In this document: piece after piece, positions 8,819-17,846 of the stretch
Layout of the letters: the number at the start of each line of letters is the position of its first letter
Numbering within the stretch: the first letter of the stretch is position 1
From: Carboxylicivirga taeanensis
GTDB taxonomy: Bacteria; Bacteroidota; Bacteroidia; Bacteroidales; Marinilabiliaceae
DNA length: 64,000 bases
Reading direction: 5' to 3'
Assembly (NCBI RefSeq): GCF_051851475.1
Contig: NZ_JBPUSJ010000003.1
Span: 372,001-436,000, forward strand
Program-made: the position numbers and the translations under genes
Notes under the pieces: generated by a model
Database searches by the model: none
What the model was told of the DNA's origin: nothing
Seen by the model: the letters and a program-made list of their open reading frames with translations, nothing else

Positions 8819-9982
8819 ATGAGTCAGTCGAAAGTTAACCGCCGCTCCTTTTTTAAGCTTGCTACAGCCGTTGGTGCAGGCGCAATAATTAACCAACCAC
8901 AATCTATCTTAGCTGCTCCGCCACAAGAACCAAAACCTGGCAAACCAGTCACCAATATAGCCGACGCTTTAAAATACCCGCGCAATGAGTACTCACTACC
9001 CGGCAAGTTCCCCGGCAGAGTGGTAAAGGTAACAGACGAATCGGCAGTTGTTGATAATGTGCCACAAGAAGCCGTTGCCCACAAAATGATTGAGAAAGCC
9101 ATGCTCCGCCTTACCGGCGAAACAGATATTAATAAAGCCTGGAAACAGTTTGTTTCCGCCAATGATATTATTGGGCTTAAAGTCAATCCGGTCGCCGGCA
9201 AACTTCTATCAACCAGCCATGCCGTTGTACAGTCTATCGTTAAGCAACTTGAGAACGCCGGTATCCCAAGAAAAAACCTGGTGATATGGGATCGCCGCTT
9301 AATGCAATTACACGAAACAGGCTTTACCGAGGAGCACTATCCAGGCATAAGCATCAGCGGCACTGAGCAACAAGATGCCGAAGGTGGTTTTTACGATAAA
9401 GACGGCCAGCTTTATGGTGAGAAGATGATTGACAAGGAGTGGTATTATTATGCCGATGTGGAAGGAGAATACGATGAATACACCATTCCCTATATGGTGA
9501 ACGGTGGTAAGTACTCCTACTTCACAAAAATATGTACTCAACAGCTTGATAAAATCATTAATGTCCCCATCCTAAAAAATGCCGGCCCAACCGTTACACT
9601 TTGCCTGAAAAACCTGGCCTATGGCTCTATTAGTAACACCGGACGACTGCACAAGCAACTCTGGTCCGACACCTGTGCCGAAGTGTGTGCTTTTCCGCCT
9701 ATACGCGATAAGGTTGTGCTGAACATCGTTGATGGGTTAAGAGGCTGCTACAATGGTGGCCCGGGAGCCAATCCACAATTCATTTGCAACTACAATACCA
9801 TTATGGCCGGAACCGACCCTGTAGCCATCGACCGCATTGGTCACGATATAGTCGTGAAAAAACGCATTACCAAAGGCATACAGGAAAAAGACGATCCCAG
9901 ACGCCTGAAAGTCATGCAAATGGCTGAGGACTTGCAACTGGGCGTTGCAGATTTGGAAAAAATAACGCTGGAAGAAATATAA
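8819..9982 (+). CDS. Tat-exported DUF362 protein
   Basis: 387-residue protein with a twin-arginine signal (NRRSFFK at residues 7-13, followed by a hydrophobic A/G-rich stretch), so it is probably exported folded. The body matches DUF362: IIGLKVNPVAG, a KNLVIWDRR segment, and a late PVAIDRIGHDIV block. DUF362 domains often accompany iron-sulfur or corrinoid/flavin redox proteins, but no ferredoxin CxxCxxC motif is visible here. The ATG at 8819 is used because an upstream in-frame ATG at 8747 would put the terminator hairpin inside the coding region. It is followed 11 bases later by a DUF6599 gene, a pairing I recall from other Bacteroidota. Function is unknown. Confidence 0.85.
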   Translation: MSQSKVNRRSFFKLATAVGAGAIINQPQSILAAPPQEPKPGKPVTNIADALKYPRNEYSLPGKFPGRVVKVTDESAVVDNVPQEAVAHKMIEKAMLRLTGETDINKAWKQFVSANDIIGLKVNPVAGKLLSTSHAVVQSIVKQLENAGIPRKNLVIWDRRLMQLHETGFTEEHYPGISISGTEQQDAEGGFYDKDGQLYGEKMIDKEWYYYADVEGEYDEYTIPYMVNGGKYSYFTKICTQQLDKIINVPILKNAGPTVTLCLKNLAYGSISNTGRLHKQLWSDTCAEVCAFPPIRDKVVLNIVDGLRGCYNGGPGANPQFICNYNTIMAGTDPVAIDRIGHDIVVKKRITKGIQEKDDPRRLKVMQMAEDLQLGVADLEKITLEEI

Positions 9983-9993
9983 ACCGTCTGTTC

Positions 9994-10740
9994 ATGAAGC
10001 AATTATTAATCACTACTGTACTTATTATATCATCCTTTATTTGTCAGGCTCAGATAAAACTAATTTCAGAGCAGACCTATGATGCAGGTGCCTTGTATGG
10101 GTATATGAATGGCGGATCTGAACTTTATAAGGAATATGAATTTCAAACATTAACCGTTCAGGAACTCGAAGTTGATGGTCAAGTGCTCAAGTTCGAATGC
10201 TTTGAAATGGCAAGGCCCATCATGGCCTTCGGCATCTTTTCGGTCAATACTTATCAATGCCAATCAGACGTAAACAAGCTGCTGCCGCATAGTTGCGCGT
10301 CTGACTATCAATTGCAGGCGGCATACGGTAACTGGTACCTTTCAATCATTAACAATTCGGGCCAGAAAGCGGCACAAGCAGCTGCCAATAAAGTCTTGCG
10401 CAACTTCATCAACAATCATTCAATACAGAATGATAGCCTTCTACCCAAGCATATTGGGCAGTTACACCCCGACAGGATAATGTACATGAATGGTTTGCTG
10501 GCGATGGAAAACAGAGCTGCTCAATGGACCGATGTATATCAACAGCTGGGTATTAATGACTGCTTCATCCTGCAGTGGAAGGCTTCTAAAGCATCTGTTT
10601 TGGTAATTAAAGCAGATAACCACATGAAAAATAAAAGTATTGCTAAAAACTCCCTGATGAAAGTTAAAAAAGGTGTTGCCTACATAGCCTTGAAAGGATA
10701 CGATGATGATTTTATTAAACAGCTGTTTAAACAGCTTTAG
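9994..10740 (+). CDS. DUF6599-like secreted protein
   Basis: 248-residue protein with a signal peptide ending around CQAQ (residue 20). The ALYGYMNGGSELYKEYEF block (residues ~31-48) and the MARPIMAFGIFS segment (~residue 75) are the DUF6599 hallmark. The rest is mixed alpha/beta with no obvious catalytic motif. It starts 11 bases after the Tat-exported DUF362 gene and ends 20 bases before a terminator, so the two form a small operon. A joint periplasmic role is likely, but its nature is unknown. Confidence 0.72.
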   Translation: MKQLLITTVLIISSFICQAQIKLISEQTYDAGALYGYMNGGSELYKEYEFQTLTVQELEVDGQVLKFECFEMARPIMAFGIFSVNTYQCQSDVNKLLPHSCASDYQLQAAYGNWYLSIINNSGQKAAQAAANKVLRNFINNHSIQNDSLLPKHIGQLHPDRIMYMNGLLAMENRAAQWTDVYQQLGINDCFILQWKASKASVLVIKADNHMKNKSIAKNSLMKVKKGVAYIALKGYDDDFIKQLFKQL

Positions 10741-10760
10741 AATGATTGTTAATAAAACTT

Positions 10761-10786
10761 AAGGCAGCTTGCGGAGCTGCCTTTTA
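10761..10786 (+). terminator. Terminator of the DUF362-DUF6599 operon
   Basis: Nine-base perfect stem (AAGGCAGCT at 10761-10769 with 10775-10783), five-base loop, then a short T run. It ends just before the M28 gene and supports the M28 start at 10828. Confidence 0.8.
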
Positions 10787-10827
10787 TGTTAGGTAACTTT
10801 TTATCATCTTTAAAGAAAAATCCTACA

Positions 10828-12333
10828 ATGAGAACATATCTGCTCATAGCCAGTTGGTTTTGTCTGGCCCCTCTATTCTCCCAAAGCCAGGAAGAAATCC
10901 TGAAATATTTTCACACCATCACTGCCGAAGAAGTTTTTGATTATGCCCAAACCCTTTCAGAACCACAATTTGAGGGCCGCTTGGCAGGCAGTCCGGGCTA
11001 TACAAAAGCGGCAGAATATGTGGCTGCTCATTTAAAAGAATGGGGCATTCAGCCGGGTTTTAATGGCAGCTACTTTAAGCATTATCCGTTGGACTATACC
11101 AACGTTAAGTCGCTTGGAAGCTTTTCCGCTCAGTTAATCGACAGAAAAGGCAACACAATCAATAAAACCTACCAATTTCCGGCCCATTACTATCCCGGTT
11201 CAAACTCAGGTACGGGAGAGATAAGTGGCGAACTGGTTTATGTTGGCTATGGCATTACAGCTCCCATTTATCAATACGATGACTATAAAGGCCTTGATGT
11301 AAAGAACAAGATTGTGATGGTTGAAACAGGCCATCCAAAACCTACCAATGCTTCAGAATGGGACGATTGGGCAGCTTATGCCGGCTCATCTGAGAAAATG
11401 AGCAATGCGCTGCAGCATGGAGCCAAGGGAGTCCTGTTCATCTCTAAAATTGCAAGTCCGGGTATACAATACCACAAAAACATTGTCTACTGTCATATTG
11501 ATGCGAGTGTGGCCGAAGAATTCTTTTTTGCCCGAAACTTAAACCTGGATGAAATCAGGAAAACACTTAAGCAAAAAAATAAACCTCACAGCATTGAACT
11601 AAAACATAAGGTCACCATTTCGGCTGATACCGAGTACCATCCCAATGGCTCCTACGCCAACCTTATCGGCATTATTCCCGGCACTGACCCACTGCTTAAA
11701 GAGGAAGTGATTATGGTAGGTGCTCACCTCGATGGCCAGGGCAAACTGGGCGAACTGTTTCCCGGGGCCCTGGATAATGCCTCCGGCGTAGCGGATATCA
11801 TGGCAGCTGCCAGAGCCTTATCGAATCTGCCAGCTCCTAAACGAACCATTGCCTTCTTCTTTATCGGGGCCGAAGAAAAAGGACTGCTGGGCGCCCTGGA
11901 ATATGCAAAAGCTCCCTTGTTCAGTAAGGACAAAACCATTTGTTACATTAACCTCGATATGGTTGGCAATGGCAGTGGTCTATATTTTGGTGGAGGCCAT
12001 TCATTTCCTGATATCTATAAGCATTTCGAAGCCAGCAATGAGCATTTTATCCACCGTCCGCTAAAAACAAATTACCTGAACCGCAGCTACAAAGGTCGAC
12101 CACGAACCGATGGCATGGCCCTGTCTAAGCATGGCTTTAGAGCCTTAAGCGTGCATTGCACAGATAGAGTAAAAAAACTCTATTACCACCACCCCGCCGA
12201 CACACCAGAAACATTGGTGCCTGAAATTATGGAAGATGTGAGCAAGTGGATCTATCTAAGTCTATACTCCCTTGCCAATGCCAACAGTATCGACCTGAAT
12301 GAAGAAGTAAAACCTGAAAAATCCCAAAATTAA
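10828..12333 (+). CDS. M28-family zinc aminopeptidase, secreted
   Basis: 501-residue exported peptidase. The ATG at 10828 gives a signal peptide (MRTYLLIASWFCLAPLFSQS). A protease-associated-type insert occupies about 110-260. The M28 di-zinc site is complete: His in VGAHLDGQG, Asp in GALDNASGV, the catalytic/ligand Glu pair in GAEEKGLLG, Asp in INLDMVG, and His in YYHHPADTPE near the C-terminus. It likely trims peptides in the periplasm or outside the cell. It is followed 21 bases later by the large propeller protein gene, with which it is probably cotranscribed. Confidence 0.9.
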   Translation: MRTYLLIASWFCLAPLFSQSQEEILKYFHTITAEEVFDYAQTLSEPQFEGRLAGSPGYTKAAEYVAAHLKEWGIQPGFNGSYFKHYPLDYTNVKSLGSFSAQLIDRKGNTINKTYQFPAHYYPGSNSGTGEISGELVYVGYGITAPIYQYDDYKGLDVKNKIVMVETGHPKPTNASEWDDWAAYAGSSEKMSNALQHGAKGVLFISKIASPGIQYHKNIVYCHIDASVAEEFFFARNLNLDEIRKTLKQKNKPHSIELKHKVTISADTEYHPNGSYANLIGIIPGTDPLLKEEVIMVGAHLDGQGKLGELFPGALDNASGVADIMAAARALSNLPAPKRTIAFFFIGAEEKGLLGALEYAKAPLFSKDKTICYINLDMVGNGSGLYFGGGHSFPDIYKHFEASNEHFIHRPLKTNYLNRSYKGRPRTDGMALSKHGFRALSVHCTDRVKKLYYHHPADTPETLVPEIMEDVSKWIYLSLYSLANANSIDLNEEVKPEKSQN

Positions 12334-12354
12334 CCAACACAATCACCCCAAAAC

Positions 12355-15093
12355 ATGAAACACTTATTCCTTTTAATCACCTTTAGCGCTGTTTGTCAGC
12401 TACTCATCTCGCAAAACAGTGCGCCAGTAGTTGTTGAGCCTTTAGTCAGTGAGCTAACTGCACCTGAAGATAAACTATTTCGATTACCCATCGATCCTGA
12501 AAAAATTTTTGAGGACGCAGATGGTGACATATTAAGCTACCAAATTACATCTAATGCCAGTTGGCTAAAAGTCTTTAATGACACTCTGGTTGCTGGAACC
12601 CCTTTTGCCTCAGATATTGGAGAGTATACCATTGAAATTACGGCCAGCGATCCCTCAGGCCAAACAGCCAGTACGGATTGTACGGTCATTGTAGAAGAAG
12701 TGAATGACCCGCCGGTTGTTATTCATCCATTAAAACAGCAGTTTCACAGAGCAGGCTTTGCCACATTTAAAGTTAGCTACTCAGAGGTGTTTGCAGACGA
12801 AGAAGATCAACAACTCGAGTATCAAGTCTATTCAAGCAATAATCAAATTGCCGAGGCCAAATTACTCAACGATTCCATTACTGTTACGGAAAAAGGTGCC
12901 GGAAGCTGTAATATCATTCTTAGAGCATCAGATAGTGGAGGACTCTATACGGAATCAAAAATGTACTTAAAAATACACAGTCCATCAGAACTCCTGAACT
13001 TAAGCACTCTAACAACCGGCAACAGTGGCTTAACCGGTAACTTTATAGTTAATATCTCAGAAGACCGACAAGGCAACCTATGGTTTGGAGGACACCGCGA
13101 ATTGACACGGCTGGAAGGGGATACGGCTTGGCATCAGTTTAATTCTCCTTACGGGAATAGCCATATGTACGCCACCTGGCAGGATAAGGCAGGAGACCTG
13201 TTTTTTGTCTGTCACTATACCGTGATTAAATATGATGGCGAAAGCTATACCTTTATTGGTCACGAGACCATACCTGAATTCCCAGAGGCCATTTTTAATG
13301 GCTGTGTATCGCCCGATAATCGATTATACATAACCGGCTACACTCCTGAAGGACGCACTCAGATTAATATAACCCGCTCTACCGACAACGGATGGGAGCA
13401 CTACCTCTCCATTCCTCTGCCCAATGATTTTCCAATGATTTATGATGTTGAAGTAGATACCAAAGAAAATATCTGGTTAGCTACAGACAATGGAATTTTC
13501 TTATACAATACCACCGATGGACTTACGGATTATGGCGCTCCATTAGGGATTAATGACTGGATTACAGAAATTAAGATTGCCCCGAATAACAGCATCTGGG
13601 CGGTTGCATATAATAATCAAGTCTTTCAAATTAGTGATGATAAAGTTGAAAACCAGTATGCTATTTCTTCGAACTGCCTCTACACCGACTCAACAACAAC
13701 CTATGTTGGTGGCACAGATGGACAGCTATACACAATCAGAAACAATGCGATTCAACAGTATACCCTCGAAAACCCCTTAGAAGCGAGCCTACGCACAACA
13801 ACCAATTATGTAAATGCCATATATCCAGACTCCAAAGGTCACATTTGGGTTGGAACGAACTATGGCTTATACAAGTGCCTATATGGTGATTTCAAGGACA
13901 GCAACATCACAATGTATAATAACTACGACGGCTTACCATCTAACTTCATTTACAACATTCAAAAAGATTTTGATAACCATTACTGGATATATACCCATGA
14001 TGGCCTATGTAAATACGATGGTGTCAATTGGGAGTTTAAAGGGCAGCACAACTATCTGCACACGATTGACAAAGCTGGTAACCTGTGGTTCAGTACAAAT
14101 CAAAGCAGTGTTAATATGATTGACCGCTTGGGAAACACAACAAGCTATGAACCTCACACGACAGGTATTACTGAAGTATACGATATCATTGCAGATACAG
14201 ATAATAACATTTGGTTAGCCGGTAATGGAGGCCTCTCAAAATATGAGAATAATAACTGGATCAATTATAGCGTTGGTAATGGTCTTCTATCTGATAGAGT
14301 CAGGTTAATATTTGCGGACTCCAATGGAAACATCTGGATTGAGTATCCCCAAGAATTGCCTGAATTTGACTATGGCATTTCCTATTTCGATGGCAGCACC
14401 TTCCACCATTTATCCACTAGCGATGGATTAGCCGATAATGCCATTAATGATTTTGCCGAAGATCATGACGGAAATATTTGGCTGGCCACATATCAGGGAC
14501 TAACAAAATTCAGCAATAACGAGATGCAAACCTATTACAGAGGCGACCTTATTGCGAATTATGTGGAGCGGCTGGCCATTGACCCAATTGGAGGCTTATG
14601 GATTTTATACTCCAGTGCTGACGACCTCGGCCTATCCCGCTTTGACGGCACAAAATTTGAGCATATCACCCAAAACAATGGCCTGCCAAGCAACAAAGTC
14701 AGATTTGCCTTCTTCGACTTTTTCGTCAATGATAACCAGCTAAAAAGCACAACCAATCAAAAAATATGGTTAGGGTTTGAGGATGCAGGCTTATCAAATT
14801 ATTTTAATAACTATACAACATCTATCCGTCCGGCCAATGCCGATTTTCCAAAATGCACCGTCGGTCCCAATCCATCGGACGGCATGGCATACCTATCATT
14901 CAGCAGTTCCCCTATGGAGAAAATTAGTTTAAAGGTGGTTGATTTAACCGGACGTGTAATTGAACACCTTAATTACCCGCCCAATACGGTAAGGTTACCA
15001 CTTGATTTAAGTCATCTAACAGATGGCAATTATTTAATAAAAATCACTATTGGTGAAATGATTGAAACTAAAGCCATCACAATTAAACACTAG
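12355..15093 (+). CDS. Secreted cadherin-like / two-component-type propeller protein with T9SS sorting domain
   Basis: 912-residue cell-surface or secreted protein. Order of parts: signal peptide (1-20); a dystroglycan/cadherin-like Ig domain (~24-120, with EDADGDILSYQ and ITASDPSGQ); a second Ig-like domain (~124-205); a long run of Reg_prop propeller repeats (~210-800) with the recurring N-x-W-[FLVI]-[GA] and YDGLPSN/NGLLSD signatures; and a C-terminal type IX secretion sorting domain (~830-912: VGPNPSDG, LKVVDLTGRV, DGNYLIKI). The propeller resembles the sensor of hybrid two-component systems, but there is no transmembrane, kinase or HTH region. It probably binds a ligand outside the cell. 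Export needs a T9SS encoded elsewhere. Confidence 0.88.
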   Translation: MKHLFLLITFSAVCQLLISQNSAPVVVEPLVSELTAPEDKLFRLPIDPEKIFEDADGDILSYQITSNASWLKVFNDTLVAGTPFASDIGEYTIEITASDPSGQTASTDCTVIVEEVNDPPVVIHPLKQQFHRAGFATFKVSYSEVFADEEDQQLEYQVYSSNNQIAEAKLLNDSITVTEKGAGSCNIILRASDSGGLYTESKMYLKIHSPSELLNLSTLTTGNSGLTGNFIVNISEDRQGNLWFGGHRELTRLEGDTAWHQFNSPYGNSHMYATWQDKAGDLFFVCHYTVIKYDGESYTFIGHETIPEFPEAIFNGCVSPDNRLYITGYTPEGRTQINITRSTDNGWEHYLSIPLPNDFPMIYDVEVDTKENIWLATDNGIFLYNTTDGLTDYGAPLGINDWITEIKIAPNNSIWAVAYNNQVFQISDDKVENQYAISSNCLYTDSTTTYVGGTDGQLYTIRNNAIQQYTLENPLEASLRTTTNYVNAIYPDSKGHIWVGTNYGLYKCLYGDFKDSNITMYNNYDGLPSNFIYNIQKDFDNHYWIYTHDGLCKYDGVNWEFKGQHNYLHTIDKAGNLWFSTNQSSVNMIDRLGNTTSYEPHTTGITEVYDIIADTDNNIWLAGNGGLSKYENNNWINYSVGNGLLSDRVRLIFADSNGNIWIEYPQELPEFDYGISYFDGSTFHHLSTSDGLADNAINDFAEDHDGNIWLATYQGLTKFSNNEMQTYYRGDLIANYVERLAIDPIGGLWILYSSADDLGLSRFDGTKFEHITQNNGLPSNKVRFAFFDFFVNDNQLKSTTNQKIWLGFEDAGLSNYFNNYTTSIRPANADFPKCTVGPNPSDGMAYLSFSSSPMEKISLKVVDLTGRVIEHLNYPPNTVRLPLDLSHLTDGNYLIKITIGEMIETKAITIKH

Positions 15094-15116
15094 ACACTTA
15101 TAATCGTACAAAACAG

Positions 15117-15150
15117 AGAGGTTAGGCCAATACATGCTTAACCTCTTTTA
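15117..15150. terminator. Hairpin between convergent genes
   Basis: Eight-base stem (AGAGGTTA at 15117-15124 with 15139-15146) followed by TTTA on the plus strand. It lies between the end of the propeller gene and the end of the convergent GNAT gene and would mainly serve the plus-strand transcript. Confidence 0.6.
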
Positions 15151-15161
15151 TTACTTAATGA

Positions 15162-15659
15162 TCAGTGCTTAGTATTTTCGAACAACAACTCCCAATAGCC
15201 CACATCAATCCATTGATCAAATTTGCGTCCCACCTGTTTAAACTGGCCAATCTTTTCAAAACCAAATTTTTCGTGCAGAGCAATACTCGCTTCATTGGGC
15301 AACGAAATGCCGCCTATCACAGCATGAATGGACCGTTCTTTCAGATCACCCAACAATTTTGCATACAAACAGGACCCAATTCCCCTTCCTTTTGCTTCAG
15401 GATGAAGATAAACGGAGCTTTCGACCGAATGCTGGTAGGCTTGACGCGCCTTCCATTGCGTCGCATAAGCATAGCCTAAAACCACTCCCCCTTCTTCGTA
15501 TACCAAATAAGGATACTTTGCAGAAATAGTGTCAATACGCCTGGCCATTTCTGCTGCAGAAACCGGCTCCAGCTCAAAAGTCACTATACTGCTTGTGACA
15601 AAATAATTATAGATAGCTGCTATAGCAGGCGCATCAGTGGTTTTGACCGTTCTTATCAT
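15162..15659 (-). CDS. GNAT N-acetyltransferase (Pat/MnaT-like)
   Basis: 165-residue cytoplasmic acetyltransferase. The acetyl-CoA loop is visible as EAKGRGIGSCLYAKLL (Q/RxxGxG/A, about residues 88-103), followed by NEASIALHEKFGFEKIGQFKQVGRKF, the typical motif B and C-terminal block of the phosphinothricin/methionine-sulfone acetyltransferase branch. Members acetylate small amino-acid analogues and sometimes give herbicide or sulfoximine tolerance; the actual substrate here cannot be told. It appears monocistronic, between a hairpin downstream and the glmS terminator upstream. Confidence 0.88.
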   Translation of the reverse strand: MIRTVKTTDAPAIAAIYNYFVTSSIVTFELEPVSAAEMARRIDTISAKYPYLVYEEGGVVLGYAYATQWKARQAYQHSVESSVYLHPEAKGRGIGSCLYAKLLGDLKERSIHAVIGGISLPNEASIALHEKFGFEKIGQFKQVGRKFDQWIDVGYWELLFENTKH

Positions 15660-15734
15660 GGCGTTTTCAATTGAATGGAGCGTTCACATCAACAAAGGTA
15701 GGACTATCCGCTAAATTAAACTCAAAGCACTCAT

Positions 15735-15770
15735 AAAAGCAAAGCCCGGATGACGTTTCAAACGGGCTTT
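15735..15770 (-). terminator. Terminator of glmS
   Basis: Stem AAAGCCCG (15741-15748) with CGGGCTTT (15763-15770); on the minus strand it is followed by GCTTTTATG. It lies 72 bases downstream of the glmS stop. Confidence 0.7.
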
Positions 15771-15841
15771 TACTGAGAGATAAACCTTAAAATATTACAA
15801 TGAGTGCCATTCCTGAACGAATGGCAACGAAGTAATCAACA

Positions 15842-17677
15842 CTATTCCACAGTAACCGATTTAGCCAGGTTACGCGGTTGATCCACATTACAGCCTCGCA
15901 TCACGGCAATGTGATAGGAAATAAACTGAAGTGGTACACAGGTTAAAAGCGGCGCAATGGCCTCGTGACAGTCCGGCACTTCAATCACATGATCAGCCAT
16001 TTTCTTTATCACCTCATCACCTTCGGTAACAATGGCGATTACCTTTCCATTCCGGGCTTTCACCTCCTGTATGTTACTCACAATTTTTTCGTAGGATTTG
16101 TCCTTGGTGGCCAGCACAAAAACCGGCATGTTCTCATCAATAAGAGCAATGGGACCATGCTTCATCTCGGCAGCCGGATAACCCTCGGCGTGTATGTACG
16201 AGATTTCCTTCAATTTTAAAGCGCCTTCGAGGGCAACCGGAAATAAATAGCCTCGCCCAAGGTACAGGGCATTGCTGGCCTCCTTATACGTTTCAGCAAT
16301 TTGTTTAATAGCTGACTCGCACTGCAAAATGGCTCTTATCTTATTGGGCACTTGCGTGAGTTCACCAATCAGCTTCTTATAGTCGGCATCATTTAAATGG
16401 CCTTTTGTTTTACCCAACAACAAAGCCATCATGGTGAGCACTGTCACCTGCGAAGTAAACGCTTTGGTGGAAGCTACACCAATTTCAACGCCTGCGTGCG
16501 TATATACACCGGCATGTGTTTCTCTCGGGATTGAAGAACCGGCGACGTTACATATTCCGAGGATAGTTGCTCCCTGTTGCTTGGCCATCTTGATGGCCGC
16601 TAAAGTATCAGCGGTTTCACCACTTTGCGAAATGGCGATAATCACATCATCCTGATTAATGATTGGATTGCGGTACCTGAACTCACTGGCATATTCCACT
16701 TCCACCGGGATACGGGCAAACTCTTCCAGCAGATATTCGCCCACAATGCCGGCATGCCACGATGTTCCGCACGCTGCAATAATGATTCGTCTGGCGTTAG
16801 TGAGCTGGGGCAACACATCGAGGATACCACCTAAAAATATTTTAGAATGATCCATAGCTATCCGTCCCCGGAAGGTGTCCTCAATAGAGATGGGCTGCTC
16901 ATATATTTCCTTGAGCATAAAGTGCTCAAACGCTCCCTTGTCAATTTCATCAATGGTGAGGTCTACCTTTTGTATTTTGGGCTTCAGTGCGTCATTCTGA
17001 ATGTTCTTCAGCGTAAGCTTCTCTTTACTGATAATGGCCACCTCTCCGTCATTCATGTACACCACCTGATCAGTATATTCCACAATTGGCGTGGCATCGG
17101 AAGCCAAAAAATACTCCTTATCGCCCACACCAATAACCAAAGGACTGCCTTTACGCGCTGCAATCAAACGATCTTTTTCGTCAACACAGGTAATTACCAG
17201 ACCGTAAGCGCCCACTACTTTGGTAAGCGCCAAACGAACAGCCATTTCAGCATCTACTTCCTTGCTGATGTAAATGTTCTCGATAAGATTAGCTAAAACC
17301 TCAGTATCGGTTTCACTTTGAAAGGAGTAACTACGACTAATCAGCTCATTTTTAAGATGCGAATAGTTCTCAATAATGCCGTTATGGACAACAATGAACT
17401 TACCATGCAGCGAAGTGTGCGGATGGGCATTGGCATTACTTGGCTCGCCGTGAGTGGCCCAGCGTGTATGTCCCATTCCTATGGTTCCGGCAATGGATTT
17501 ACCTTTAGTATGGTTTTCCAAATCTTTCACTTTGCCCTTGCATTTATACACATTAACCTCGCTGTTAATTAATGCGATGCCTGCCGAGTCATATCCCCGG
17601 TATTCAAGGCGCTGCAAGCCTTTTACGATAATCGGATAAGCCGTTCTCTCTCCAATGTATGCTACAATTCCACACAT
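15842..17677 (-). CDS. glmS: Glutamine--fructose-6-phosphate aminotransferase (isomerizing)
   Basis: Converts fructose-6-phosphate and glutamine to glucosamine-6-phosphate and glutamate, the first step to UDP-GlcNAc for peptidoglycan and LPS. The 611-residue protein starts MCGIVAYIG, so after Met removal Cys is the N-terminal nucleophile of the Ntn glutaminase domain (to ~230). Two SIS isomerase domains follow (SQSGETADTLAA near 345; a late SIS with GRGYLFPVALEGALKLKEISY). The ATG at 17677 is fixed by Cys1; an upstream in-frame start at 17719 would abolish it. It ends in the usual KSVTVE. No glmS ribozyme is evident upstream. It lies downstream of nagB, but a terminator separates them. Confidence 0.97.
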   Translation of the reverse strand: MCGIVAYIGERTAYPIIVKGLQRLEYRGYDSAGIALINSEVNVYKCKGKVKDLENHTKGKSIAGTIGMGHTRWATHGEPSNANAHPHTSLHGKFIVVHNGIIENYSHLKNELISRSYSFQSETDTEVLANLIENIYISKEVDAEMAVRLALTKVVGAYGLVITCVDEKDRLIAARKGSPLVIGVGDKEYFLASDATPIVEYTDQVVYMNDGEVAIISKEKLTLKNIQNDALKPKIQKVDLTIDEIDKGAFEHFMLKEIYEQPISIEDTFRGRIAMDHSKIFLGGILDVLPQLTNARRIIIAACGTSWHAGIVGEYLLEEFARIPVEVEYASEFRYRNPIINQDDVIIAISQSGETADTLAAIKMAKQQGATILGICNVAGSSIPRETHAGVYTHAGVEIGVASTKAFTSQVTVLTMMALLLGKTKGHLNDADYKKLIGELTQVPNKIRAILQCESAIKQIAETYKEASNALYLGRGYLFPVALEGALKLKEISYIHAEGYPAAEMKHGPIALIDENMPVFVLATKDKSYEKIVSNIQEVKARNGKVIAIVTEGDEVIKKMADHVIEVPDCHEAIAPLLTCVPLQFISYHIAVMRGCNVDQPRNLAKSVTVE

Positions 17678-17773
17678 AATAGTCTGTTTATTACAATTCT
17701 GTTCACGCCTGTAATTCACTATCGCACAAGTAGTAGCGAATTATTCATTCTTCAGATGCTCAGCTGTAAAGTG

Positions 17774-17805
17774 AAAAAAAGAGGAATCCCAAAGGAACTC
17801 CTCTT
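17774..17805 (-). terminator. Terminator of nagB
   Basis: On the minus strand AAGAGGA pairs with TCCTCTT (17799-17805 with 17779-17785) around a 13-base loop that can pair a little further, followed by at least five Ts. It separates nagB from glmS. Confidence 0.8.
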
Positions 17806-17846
17806 CAAACAATGTGTGTTATGCAAAAGACGTTAGTTCGTCTTGA

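Noticed and set aside
17678..17846. glmS ribozyme upstream of glmS
   Set aside because: I looked for the conserved core and found none; only a nagB terminator and AT-rich leader are present.
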